NCBI RefSeq assembly: GCF_009801115.1
Contig: NZ_VTOL01000013.1
Coordinates: 62,001 to 126,000, forward strand
Direction: 5' to 3'
From: Dyadobacter sp. 3J3
Lineage (GTDB): Bacteria; Bacteroidota; Bacteroidia; Cytophagales; Spirosomataceae
Length of the DNA: 64,000 nt
Part shown: in pieces, positions 18,979 to 27,050 of the stretch
Layout of the letters: the number at the start of each line of letters is the position of its first letter
Numbering within the stretch: the stretch's first letter is position 1
The notes under the pieces: model-generated
What the model was told of the DNA's origin: nothing
The model's database searches: none
What the model saw: only the letters and a program-made list of their open reading frames with translations
Made by a program: the position numbers and the translations under genes

Positions 18979-19677
18979 ATGTCCAGTTTATCAAACAAAG
19001 TAGTATTTATCACAGGAGCATCAAGCGGAATCGGAAAAGCCACCGCACTGATGCTTTTGGAAGCAGGCGCGAAAATCTTCGATTTTAGCAGAACAAATAA
19101 ACTTTCAGATGAAGTTTCGCACGAAAATTTACGATCATTCAAAGGTGATGTAAGCGTTGAAGGAGACGTGATCGCTGGTTTTGCAGCCTGTGTAGAAGCG
19201 TTCGGAACGGTAGATGCTTTGCTAAATAATGCAGGCTTGGGACTCGTTTCACCAGACCTTTCTTCAACAGAACTGGATGCCTTTGAGCAGATGTTTGACG
19301 TCAATGTAAAAGGTGTTTTTCTATGCAACCGTGAAGCTTTAAAGATCATGAAAAACAACAAGTCCGGCCATATTCTGACCGTGATTTCGATGGCCGGACA
19401 AAGAACAAATCCTAATGCACCGGTTTATTGTGCCTCAAAATTTGGCGCAAGAGGTTTGAGCAGCGGTATGGCCGACCAGGCCCTGAAACTCGGGATCAAA
19501 GTAACGGACATCAATCCGGGGCCCACCGATAGCAACTACTGGGGGGACCGGCAAGTACCACGAGAGAAGTTTCTGAAGGCTGAAGATGTTGCAAGGGTGA
19601 TCACCTTCGTATTGGATCAGCCTGAATACGTGCTGATTAGAGAAATTAATTTTGATAACATGAAATTCTTAGCCTGA
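18979..19677 (+). CDS. Short-chain dehydrogenase/reductase, probably uronate-product reductase
   Basis: 232 residues with the classical SDR layout: 'ITGASSGIGKA' (cofactor binding, residues ~11-21), 'NNAG' near 80, catalytic Ser in 'VISMAGQ' and 'YCASK' with the catalytic Tyr/Lys. 'NPGPTDS' follows. It is cytoplasmic, without a signal peptide. Its stop overlaps the start of the RraA-like gene. Reductases of this sort reduce the open-chain keto-uronate formed after lyase action; this substrate is inferred from context. Confidence 0.87.
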   Translation: MSSLSNKVVFITGASSGIGKATALMLLEAGAKIFDFSRTNKLSDEVSHENLRSFKGDVSVEGDVIAGFAACVEAFGTVDALLNNAGLGLVSPDLSSTELDAFEQMFDVNVKGVFLCNREALKIMKNNKSGHILTVISMAGQRTNPNAPVYCASKFGARGLSSGMADQALKLGIKVTDINPGPTDSNYWGDRQVPREKFLKAEDVARVITFVLDQPEYVLIREINFDNMKFLA

Positions 19678-20366
19678 TGAATTCCAACGGACATATTTCC
19701 AAGTCACCCTTCCCGATTCCTGTTTCAGAAATGCGGGAACGTTATCTAAAATTATACACGGGCGCAGTTAATGATGTGCTTCGGTTCAATTACCAGATGC
19801 ACGCCACAAGTCTGCCGGCTGCTTTCGCTCCTTTACGTGAAAAAATGAAGCTTGCCGGTATGGCATTTACTGTAAAAGGAGGGCCGGATATCACCACCGA
19901 AGGAGAATTTGAAATGCGGGCAGAGATGCTGGAAGCATTGCATGAAGATTCTGTCGTGGTATGGGATTGCACAGGTGATATGGTTACCTCGCAATGGGGC
20001 GAGGTGATGACCATGGCAGCGATGAAAATCGGTTGCCGCGGTGCAATAGTCAACGGCATTAGAGACACGATGGCATTACTGGATCTGGGTTTTCCGATAT
20101 TTCATAAATACAAAGCGAACACGGGCATGTTGGGGAGGTTCAGGATGTATCATTACCAAAAGCCGATCCTGATGGGCGAAGTGATTGTCAATCCCGGAGA
20201 CTGGCTTTTCGGTGACGTCGACGGTGCAATCTCAATCCCACAGGCCATTGCTTACGATGTGCTGATCGCTGCTGAAAAGTTACTTTTCAAAGAAGACGAG
20301 ATCCGGATCATGGTTGAAAGCGGAATGAAACCGACAGATGTGGTTAAAAACGGGGGATACTTCTGA
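19677..20366 (+). CDS. RraA-like / HMG-CHA aldolase-fold protein
   Basis: 229 residues. The RraA-fold signatures are present: 'KLAGMAFTVKGGPD', 'VVWDCTGDMVTSQWGEVM', 'GCRGAIVNGIRDT' (Arg-Asp of the metal/substrate pocket) and 'VNPGDWLFGDVDGAISIP'. Catalytic members are aldolases or decarboxylases of 4-hydroxy-4-carboxy-2-oxo acids, while RraA itself inhibits RNase E. In a sugar-acid operon, an enzymatic role on a 2-oxo acid is the better guess. It overlaps the SDR gene by one base at its start and lies one base before the next gene. Confidence 0.82.
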   Translation: MNSNGHISKSPFPIPVSEMRERYLKLYTGAVNDVLRFNYQMHATSLPAAFAPLREKMKLAGMAFTVKGGPDITTEGEFEMRAEMLEALHEDSVVVWDCTGDMVTSQWGEVMTMAAMKIGCRGAIVNGIRDTMALLDLGFPIFHKYKANTGMLGRFRMYHYQKPILMGEVIVNPGDWLFGDVDGAISIPQAIAYDVLIAAEKLLFKEDEIRIMVESGMKPTDVVKNGGYF

Positions 20367-20367
20367 T

Positions 20368-22422
20368 ATGGCGATTTTTTTGAATGATACAGAGAAGGAA
20401 ATCATAGGTAAAGAAATCGGTAAACAAGATTCGTTGATTTCTGTTTTCTATGCTGCACTTCAAAAAAGAGTGTACCGGAGAGTTGCCTGGGGAAATTTAC
20501 TTGGCCCGGATGCAACCACGATCTGGTGGCATTCTGCGGCGGAATATTTGTCAGATGCGGCAATTTGTTATGCGATAGAGCCTTCCCCGGCATTGGCGGA
20601 CTGGCTCTGTGCCATTACGCTTGAAATCGTTAGAAAACCGCCTTATGAGTGGGTAGGTCCCCCTTTTCGTGATCATTCAGAACCGCTGACCGGTCATCTG
20701 GAAACTGCGCATATTTGCTGGGGAATTTCCGCAGTTTACGACCTTGCAAAAAACGTATTCTCTGAAATTGAGCAAACAGAAATCCGCGATGCACTTCGCG
20801 AAAAAGGCATCGGGTTATGCCGTCAATGGATTGAAACAAATAATCATCTGGCCAATTGGCGAAGTGTTTTGGTCAGCGGCGCGCTAGTTTCGGCAGTCGT
20901 TTTAGAAGATGAAAAAACGGTAGCTGAACTACTTCCTGAGCTGAAACTTTGCCATGAAGCCATGCAGGACGATGGATCGTACGGCGAATCTTTGCAATAT
21001 GGAAACTACCTGCTGCTGGCACTGACTTTCGCAAAAGAAGCGGTTTTTAGAAAATACCCTTCAATGGCGCAGGATGTTCTTCCTTCATTTGATTCATCGG
21101 CAACCTGGTTTGCAACGAGTATGTTTTATGCCAAACCACTCGTTGGCTGGGGCGATGAACCACGGGCCAGAGCAGCCAATTTTAATGATAGTGCCGCCAT
21201 TTTTCGTCCGTCTGGTGATCTGCTTTTGCACATGGCCGTTCGGGGTCATTCTGAATCTGCAAAAGGTTTGGCGAAATGGCTTTTTGAAAAATACTATGCA
21301 TCAGTACCGGAACAAGGACCACACGATCTGGCAACTTTGGGCATGAGAAACGACTGGGGCTTTTTGACCTTGCCGCTCTTAACTTATCCAACAAAGGCCA
21401 TTTCACCAGAAGAAGCTGACTTACCTTTAACGGCTATTTTCTCAAATGGAAATGCATTTATCAGAGATGCCTGGCATGGGAAAACCATCATTGCCACCAA
21501 CGGAGGAAGCCAGCCGCTTAACGGTTTGGGGCATTTGCATGGCGACTTGAATAGTTTCATTCTAGTACACAACAACGAGCGCCTCCTGGCTGATCCGGGT
21601 CACAGCTGTTACCGGAACCTGATCCACGGATTAGAAAGCAGTTCACAGACACACAATACCTGCACCTTTTTGATTGAAAAAGAATCTTTGGGTTTGCAGG
21701 AAGATTTGGCAAAAGCCTCCTTGTTGGAGCAGAAAAGCGTTTTCCCAAGAAGGATTATCGTTGATGGAAAAGGTAGTGAGAAAATTGACCGAGGCGATAA
21801 ACTTCTGATTTGTGAAAAAGACGATGTGATTTCAGTCATCGGTTCGGAAGTGGGTAAAGCATATGGGCAACCTATTCAAGAATTTTCAAGGTTCTGGATT
21901 TTGGCAGGAAGTAACGCTTTATTTGTAATTGATAGTATAACAGCCGATTACCCGGAAAATACCATTTGGAACTGGGTTGTGAATAACCGGGATGGAAAAG
22001 CAATATGGCAAATGGAAAATAACTGCTTAACTGTTCGGAAAAATGACTCCGGCATGAAGCTCTTCCATGGCGGAAACGGCTCGTTTTCGTATCCTGTTCA
22101 TGGATTTTTACACGATGCTTATCACCCAGAACCGAATCAATTAGGCGAAGGGAGATCGGGCGATAGCTATGTGTTTCGTTTTACAGAAAAAGAAAAATTG
22201 GCAACTCGCACTGTAGTGCATGTCATTGCCTTGGATAAACCTGATTTGTTGGTTAACTGGAATTTGGAAGTAAGCCGGAATAACTATACACTAAAAAGCG
22301 ATACTAAATATTGGACGTTAAAAATCAATGATGATGATTCTTTCTCATTGAGTTCGGGGCATGGACGCACTTGGAATTTAAGGAAAAATGAGGAGCAATA
22401 TGAACTGGAACGAATTGAATAA
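20368..22422 (+). CDS. Cytoplasmic heparinase II/III-family lyase-like protein
   Basis: 684 residues from the ATG at 20368, one base after the preceding stop; the GTG at 20338 lies inside the RraA-like gene. No signal peptide is visible. The alpha-barrel half shows 'WVGPPFRDHSEPLTGHLETA' and 'DGSYGESLQYGNYLLLAL'; the beta-sandwich half shows 'GLGHLHGDLNSFIL', 'LADPGHSCYRN' and 'SSQTHNTCTF', matching the heparinase II/III C-terminal domain. A lyase inside the cell would act on imported oligosaccharides, complementing the secreted lyase at 12296-14176. The exact polysaccharide lyase family is unknown to me. Confidence 0.78.
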   Translation: MAIFLNDTEKEIIGKEIGKQDSLISVFYAALQKRVYRRVAWGNLLGPDATTIWWHSAAEYLSDAAICYAIEPSPALADWLCAITLEIVRKPPYEWVGPPFRDHSEPLTGHLETAHICWGISAVYDLAKNVFSEIEQTEIRDALREKGIGLCRQWIETNNHLANWRSVLVSGALVSAVVLEDEKTVAELLPELKLCHEAMQDDGSYGESLQYGNYLLLALTFAKEAVFRKYPSMAQDVLPSFDSSATWFATSMFYAKPLVGWGDEPRARAANFNDSAAIFRPSGDLLLHMAVRGHSESAKGLAKWLFEKYYASVPEQGPHDLATLGMRNDWGFLTLPLLTYPTKAISPEEADLPLTAIFSNGNAFIRDAWHGKTIIATNGGSQPLNGLGHLHGDLNSFILVHNNERLLADPGHSCYRNLIHGLESSSQTHNTCTFLIEKESLGLQEDLAKASLLEQKSVFPRRIIVDGKGSEKIDRGDKLLICEKDDVISVIGSEVGKAYGQPIQEFSRFWILAGSNALFVIDSITADYPENTIWNWVVNNRDGKAIWQMENNCLTVRKNDSGMKLFHGGNGSFSYPVHGFLHDAYHPEPNQLGEGRSGDSYVFRFTEKEKLATRTVVHVIALDKPDLLVNWNLEVSRNNYTLKSDTKYWTLKINDDDSFSLSSGHGRTWNLRKNEEQYELERIE

Positions 22423-22425
22423 GCC

Positions 22426-23217
22426 ATGAGAGACCTCGTTTTATTTTACGTTTTATTTATTTCATCGACACATTTTGTTGTCGGCCAACCACCGATTCCT
22501 AAAAAGCAATTTCACCTGTTTCTTTTGGCAGGCCAGTCAAATATGGCAGGGCGAGGAGTTGTGGAAAATGAAGATAAAACGACACACCCACGCGTGTGGA
22601 TGCTTAACAAAAGTAATCAATGGGAATTAGCTGCTGAGCCTTTGCACTTTGATAAGCCCACCGTTGCAGGCGTTGGTCCAGGGCTTGCTTTTGCCAAAGA
22701 AATGGCTAAAATGGACACGAATATTGTGATTGGCCTCATTCCTTGTGCTGTGGGTGGTTCGCCCATTGGCGTTTGGGAACCTGAAAAATATTACGAACCA
22801 ACTAAAACTTATCCCTACGATGATGCCATTCAACGAACCAATATAGCCATGCAAAAGGGTATTTTGAAAGGCATTTTATGGCAGCAAGGCGAATCAGACA
22901 GCGACTCAATTTTGTCAATTATTTATTTGACAAAATTAGAATTGCTGGTTAAAAATTTTCGTAAAAATCTCAAAATCAAGGACTTGCCATTTGTAGCCGG
23001 GAAAATAGCGGATTTTTACATTGCAAACCATGCTTATGCAAATAAAGTAAATGAGGCAATTGAACAACTACCAAACCAAACTAAATACACCGCGGTCGTA
23101 AGTTCTGCTGGCTTAAAACACAAAGGCGATGACACCCATTTTGACAGTGCATCAGCCAGGGAATTGGGAAAAAGATATGCAACTGCTTTTCAGGAATTTA
23201 ACAAGAAAGAAAAATGA
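22426..23217 (+). CDS. SASA/CE6-like carbohydrate esterase
   Basis: 263 residues with a signal peptide ('LFYVLFISSTHFVVGQ'). The SGNH-type motifs of the SASA (DUF303, CE6) group are seen: 'LFLLAGQSNMAGRG' with the nucleophilic serine (~36), 'GGSPIGVWEP', 'ILWQQGESDS' and a late 'DDTHFDSASARELG' with the Asp/His pair. These enzymes remove O-acetyl groups from xylan, sialate or other glycans. It begins three bases after the lyase gene and overlaps the next start by four, so it belongs to the PUL1 operon and likely deacetylates its substrate. Confidence 0.87.
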   Translation: MRDLVLFYVLFISSTHFVVGQPPIPKKQFHLFLLAGQSNMAGRGVVENEDKTTHPRVWMLNKSNQWELAAEPLHFDKPTVAGVGPGLAFAKEMAKMDTNIVIGLIPCAVGGSPIGVWEPEKYYEPTKTYPYDDAIQRTNIAMQKGILKGILWQQGESDSDSILSIIYLTKLELLVKNFRKNLKIKDLPFVAGKIADFYIANHAYANKVNEAIEQLPNQTKYTAVVSSAGLKHKGDDTHFDSASARELGKRYATAFQEFNKKEK

Positions 23218-23609
23218 AATTCATAGGAATAGACCACCCGGCCGTTGCCGCCGATGATGTCGAAAACCTGGCTGATTGGTATTGTAACGTATTCGGCTAT
23301 GAAAAATGGTTTCGGCATCGAAACGTCGAACCGGACAAGCCCGTTTGGATGCTGAGAGCGCCAGATAATACTTTACTAGAAATTATGCCAAAAGATGAAA
23401 CCATCAGACAAAGCCGCACTACCTGGACTCCTGGCTGGTCACATTTGGCTTTTCGGGTTGAAAATATTGAAGAATCCATCACATTTTTAGATGCAAAAGG
23501 CATCGTTTGGGGAGGAGCAGTGATTAACGCCATCGGCGGTGGAAAGGTAAGAAACGCCTTTGATTGTGAAGGAAATATGATTCAAATTTTAGAAAGAATA
23601 AATTTATGA
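23214..23609 (+). CDS. VOC-family (glyoxalase-fold) protein
   Basis: 131 residues with two beta-alpha-beta-beta-beta units. Probable metal-site residues are His in 'GIDHPAVAADD', Glu in 'LLEIMP', and His in 'GWSHLAFRV'; the usual final Glu position reads Gln ('NMIQILE'). The closest relative in the window is the N-terminal domain of the next gene, so the two arose by tandem duplication. VOC proteins include isomerases, lyases, dioxygenases and binding proteins. Here a role in rearranging an unsaturated uronate is only a guess. It overlaps both neighbours by four bases. Confidence 0.82.
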   Translation: MKFIGIDHPAVAADDVENLADWYCNVFGYEKWFRHRNVEPDKPVWMLRAPDNTLLEIMPKDETIRQSRTTWTPGWSHLAFRVENIEESITFLDAKGIVWGGAVINAIGGGKVRNAFDCEGNMIQILERINL

Positions 23610-25072
23610 GCTCATTCAAAATCAAGGGTTTAGATCACCCGGCCGTTGCTGCGGGCAACGTTGATACACTTGCCGACTGGTATTGCGAAACATTGGGCTT
23701 TGAAAAAATATTCAGAGACGACAGGCCCATATGGCTATTGAAAGCACCCGATGATTCAATTTTAGAGATTTTACCGAATGATGGGAAGCCTCGTCCGGAG
23801 CGCACTAACCTAACTTTGGGCTGGTCGCACGTAGCTTATGGTGTTGATGATATTGAAGCAGGAATTGCTCATTTGGATACATTCAAAGTGGAATGGATAA
23901 GCCCGCTTTCGCCCGCAACGGGTGGCGGACAAGTCCGCACATTCAAAGACCCGGAAGGAAATACATTACAATTGGTCAAAGATAAAACTCCCGCAAAAGC
24001 AAGGGAAAATAAGTCTATTGATAGCAAAAAAACTAAAAATATGAAAGCATTACAGTATGAAGGAAATCATTCCTTCACTTTAAAAACTGTTGAAAAACAA
24101 CCAGTTAAAGCCGGCGAAGTACGTCTAAAAATGGCTTATGTTGGCGTTTGTGGCACAGATGTGCATATCTATCACGGCAAAATGGATGCAAGGGTGAAGC
24201 CACCTCAAATTATCGGGCATGAGGTTTCGGGCGAAATTGAAGAAATTGGAGAAGGGGTAACAGGCTGGCAAATAGGTGATAAAGTTACTGTTCGCCCTTT
24301 AAATCCAGGTGCAGAAGTTCCATCCGATAACGGTTTCAGGCATATCGGCCAAAATCTTAAGTTTATAGGAATCGATTCTGCGGGAGGCATGCAACAGTAC
24401 TGGAACGTTCCTGCGTTTACACTACACCGTTTGCCGGATAACCTCTCCTTAGCACTGGGCGCGATGATTGAACCACTAGCTGTGGCCTGCCATGACATCA
24501 GGCTCGCCGGGCTGAAATCAGGAGAAAATGTTGTAGTCCTTGGAGGTGGACCAATCGGTTTGCTGATTGCACTGACAGCTCGCCAGAAAGGTGCAAATGT
24601 CCTGATTTCTGAGGTTAATGAAAACCGGAATTCATTTATTCAGTCGCTTGGTTTCAACACGGTCAACCCACTGAGTGAAGACGTGCTTAAAGCGGTAGAA
24701 GAATTCTCCGATGGTGCGATGGCTGATGTGGTTTTTGAAGTTTCTGGTGTGCAGGCAGCTGTTACGACGATGACACAACTATGCAGGGTACGCGGACGGA
24801 TTGTGATGGTAGCGATTCACCCGGAACCCAGACAGGTGGACTTGTTTCGCTTCTTCTGGAAAGAAATCCAGTTGATCGGGGCACGTGTATATGAACCGGA
24901 AGACTTCGAAGAAGCGATCGCTGTGGCAGCATCCGGGGTTTTACCACTTGACAAACTGATCACTGAAATTGCCCATTTGCAAGATGCCAAACGGATTTTC
25001 GAAACCATCGACAGCAACCCGGCCGGGATGAAATATATTCTTGAATGTAACCCTCAGCTGGCAACTTTTTAA
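23606..25072 (+). CDS. VOC domain fused to a zinc-dependent (MDR) dehydrogenase
   Basis: 488 residues. Residues 1-125 are a VOC domain ('GLDHPAVAAGNVDTLADWY', 'LGWSHVAYGV'), a paralog of the preceding gene. Residues ~126-145 are a lysine-rich linker. From Met146 (ATG at 24041) a full medium-chain dehydrogenase follows: 'GVCGTDVHIYHG', 'IIGHEVSGEIEEIGEGV', the Rossmann motif 'VVLGGGPIGLLIAL', as in sorbitol, threonine and galactonate-type dehydrogenases. The catalytic-zinc Cys and the His-Glu pair are present, but the four-cysteine structural zinc loop is not evident ('RPLNPGAEVPSDNGF'). Translation from the internal ATG could also give a separate dehydrogenase. No frameshift or stop separates the two parts. 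Confidence 0.85.
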   Translation: MSSFKIKGLDHPAVAAGNVDTLADWYCETLGFEKIFRDDRPIWLLKAPDDSILEILPNDGKPRPERTNLTLGWSHVAYGVDDIEAGIAHLDTFKVEWISPLSPATGGGQVRTFKDPEGNTLQLVKDKTPAKARENKSIDSKKTKNMKALQYEGNHSFTLKTVEKQPVKAGEVRLKMAYVGVCGTDVHIYHGKMDARVKPPQIIGHEVSGEIEEIGEGVTGWQIGDKVTVRPLNPGAEVPSDNGFRHIGQNLKFIGIDSAGGMQQYWNVPAFTLHRLPDNLSLALGAMIEPLAVACHDIRLAGLKSGENVVVLGGGPIGLLIALTARQKGANVLISEVNENRNSFIQSLGFNTVNPLSEDVLKAVEEFSDGAMADVVFEVSGVQAAVTTMTQLCRVRGRIVMVAIHPEPRQVDLFRFFWKEIQLIGARVYEPEDFEEAIAVAASGVLPLDKLITEIAHLQDAKRIFETIDSNPAGMKYILECNPQLATF

Positions 25073-25073
25073 G

Positions 25074-25114
25074 AGAATCCATTTCAAAAACTGCGGCCCT
25101 ATTGGCCGGATTCT
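25074..25114 (+). terminator. Nested stem-loop between the VOC-MDR and KduD-like genes
   Basis: An outer pair AGAATC (25074-25079)/GATTCT (25109-25114) encloses an inner GC-rich hairpin CGGCC-ctatt-GGCCG (25094-25108), beginning two bases after the VOC-MDR stop. No T-run follows, so it may be an RNA-processing or stabilising hairpin rather than a classic terminator. Confidence 0.35.
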
Positions 25115-25154
25115 ACATTGGAATCAAAACACATTGTAAACACGAAAGAGAGAT

Positions 25155-25925
25155 ATGAATGTACTGGACGCTTTTAAAATAACAGGAAAAACGGCACTTG
25201 TAACAGGTTGCAAGCGCGGAATCGGAAAGGCGATGGCGATCGAACTTGCCGAAGCGGGTGCGGATATCATTGGTGTATCAGCTTCTTTGGAACTTACCGG
25301 CAGCGAGATAGAAAAGGAAGTAGTAGCGCTTGGAAGGAAATTTTATGCCTATCAGTGTGATTTCAAAAATCGCGCTGATTTGTATGTATTCATTCAAAAA
25401 GTGAAAGCAGAATGCCCTCCGGTGGATATTTTAATCAATAATGCAGGAAATATTCTGCGTAAACCCGCTGCGGAGCATCCTGATGAATACTGGGATGAAA
25501 TTATTGAAATTAACCTTAATGCGCAGTTCATTCTCGCCAGAGAATTTGGTAAAGACATGGTCATAAGAGGAAATGGGAAGATCATTTTCACCGCTTCATT
25601 GCTCACTTTTCAGGGAGGCATCAATGTGCCGGGATATGCTGCCAGCAAGGCGGGAATCGGGTCGCTTACCAAGGCATTAGCAAACGAATGGGCTTCAAAG
25701 GGAGTTTGCGTGAACGCCATTGCACCGGGCTATATTTCGACCGATAATACAACTGCCTTACGGGCCGACGGAGACCGGAATACCGCGATCCTGAGCCGGA
25801 TTCCGGCCAACCGGTGGGGCAATACAGATGATTTTAAAGGGCCCGCAGTATTTCTGGCCTCACCTGCATCCGATTACGTAAACGGAACGATACTCACGGT
25901 GGACGGTGGTTGGATGGGAAGGTAA
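25155..25925 (+). CDS. kduD: KduD-like 2-dehydro-3-deoxy-D-gluconate 5-dehydrogenase (SDR)
   Basis: 256 residues, the usual KduD length. It has 'LVTGCKRGIGKAMAIELAEAGAD', in which 'TGCKRGIGKA' is the cofactor loop, 'ILINNAGNI', catalytic Ser in 'FTASLLTFQGG', 'YAASKAG' with Tyr and Lys, and the KduD-type ending 'RIPANRWGN' and 'VFLASPASDYVNG', 'VDGGWMGR'. KduD interconverts 2,5-diketo-3-deoxygluconate and 2-keto-3-deoxygluconate in unsaturated-uronate breakdown. It is 82 bases downstream of the VOC-MDR gene. KduI, the isomerase normally acting just before it, is not recognisable in the window, nor are KDG kinase and aldolase. Confidence 0.88.
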   Translation: MNVLDAFKITGKTALVTGCKRGIGKAMAIELAEAGADIIGVSASLELTGSEIEKEVVALGRKFYAYQCDFKNRADLYVFIQKVKAECPPVDILINNAGNILRKPAAEHPDEYWDEIIEINLNAQFILAREFGKDMVIRGNGKIIFTASLLTFQGGINVPGYAASKAGIGSLTKALANEWASKGVCVNAIAPGYISTDNTTALRADGDRNTAILSRIPANRWGNTDDFKGPAVFLASPASDYVNGTILTVDGGWMGR

Positions 25926-26123
25926 TCCAGAAGTTACCTGTATGAAAGTATTTCTGACTGTCACGTTCAGAACTGGGTGGGCAAAGCAAAAGCAGAAAAA
26001 AATAATGGATTATATTGACTAAATCATGGACAAATTTATTCACACGAATTACGGATGCCACGTTGGTCCGGGTATTCACAAGCATAAGCAGTAAAACCAT
26101 AAGTGGCTTTTAAACCACATGAA

Positions 26124-26135
26124 TGCAAACGTTTG
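26124..26135. promoter_or_regulatory. LacI-family-type operator GCAAACGTTTGC
   Basis: A perfect 12-base palindrome with a central CG and AAACGTTT core, as found in operators of LacI/GalR-family sugar regulators. It sits 46 bases upstream of a TAATTTTG promoter element and about 190 bases before the sigma gene. No LacI-family gene occurs in the window, so the regulator would act in trans. Confidence 0.55.
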
Positions 26136-26180
26136 CGTAAACGGTTATAAAATTCTTCGATTTTTAGGTAGTTGATTTCG

Positions 26181-26188
26181 TAATTTTG
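26181..26188 (+). promoter_or_regulatory. Bacteroidota -7 promoter element TAATTTTG
   Basis: An exact match to the TAnnTTTG -7 element of the main Bacteroidota sigma factor. The matching -33 element is weak. It would give a leader of about 130 bases ahead of the ECF sigma gene at 26324. Confidence 0.4.
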
Positions 26189-26323
26189 GATTTTTGTTAA
26201 ACCGGCTTTTGAATGTTACGCATTTTTGCTGTTTGAGGGTAGATGGATAAATTACCGGTCTTAGAAGAATATTAACATTAAAAAGTAGTTCAGCTCAATT
26301 TATGGTTTTAATTTTTTCGCCAG

Positions 26324-26959
26324 ATGATAAGGGATAAACTGACTCCGCAAGAGCATAGATCTTTGTGGGATGAATTTAGGTCCGGAAGCCAGGATGCATT
26401 TTCTCGGCTCTACGAACTGTTTTCAGCTGACCTTTACAGGTATGGCTACAATCTGGTGCGTAACAGGCAACTGGTCGAAGACTGCCTGCATGAACTCTTC
26501 TTGCACATTTATAACAATCGTCATAAAATCGGAACCACGGATAATATCCGGTTTTACCTGTATCGTGCACTCCGCAGGCGCCTTACTGATGCTTCGGCCA
26601 GGCTCAATAAACTGGATTCGGAAGACTATATTTTTGACCGGGCTGAATTTTTAATCCAGTCTTATGAGACTGAGCTTGTAGAGCAGCAGGTTGTTGACCG
26701 GCAAAAAGAGGTGGTGGTGGCCGAGCTCAATCGGCTGCCAAAGCGTCAGAAAGAAATTTTGTACCTGGTTTTTATGAAAGAGCTTAGTTACCAGCAGGCA
26801 GCCGAAGTGATGAATATTACCATGAAAAGCGTATACAATACCATTCACGTAGCATTGTCGGCATTACGGATTTCCGTCATTGAACGGCTAAATCGTGAAG
26901 GTATATTTATCAATGTGAGCATTGCCGTCCTTGTAGGGTACATGGTAAGAATACGGTAA
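26324..26959 (+). CDS. ECF-type RNA polymerase sigma factor (FecI-like)
   Basis: 211 residues. Sigma region 2 is at ~20-85 ('FSADLYRYGYNLVRNR', 'VEDCLHELFLHIYNNR') and region 4 at ~130-185 ('LPKRQKEILYLVFMKELSYQQ' segment, 'AAEVMNITMKSVYNTIHVAL' as the HTH). A short hydrophobic tail ('INVSIAVLVGYMVRIR') is common in Bacteroidota members. The FecR-type anti-sigma gene follows 91 bases downstream and an STN-domain SusC comes next, the full trans-envelope signalling set. It likely drives transcription of PUL2 when the SusC binds its glycan. Confidence 0.94.
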   Translation: MIRDKLTPQEHRSLWDEFRSGSQDAFSRLYELFSADLYRYGYNLVRNRQLVEDCLHELFLHIYNNRHKIGTTDNIRFYLYRALRRRLTDASARLNKLDSEDYIFDRAEFLIQSYETELVEQQVVDRQKEVVVAELNRLPKRQKEILYLVFMKELSYQQAAEVMNITMKSVYNTIHVALSALRISVIERLNREGIFINVSIAVLVGYMVRIR

Positions 26960-27050
26960 ATTAATCACCGGGAAAACGGGAAAATGCTCATAAAGTACGT
27001 TTAGCAATGAGATGCCTGTTGTTTGAGCATCTTTTAAAATAATTGAAAAC

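Larger units (their letters stand above)
25926..26323. other. 398-base intergenic region ahead of the PUL2 sigma gene
   Basis: No convincing gene is present. The stretch separates PUL1 from PUL2 and carries the GCAAACGTTTGC palindrome at 26124 and a TAATTTTG promoter element at 26181, each listed separately. The remainder is AT-rich and unremarkable. Confidence 0.6.
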
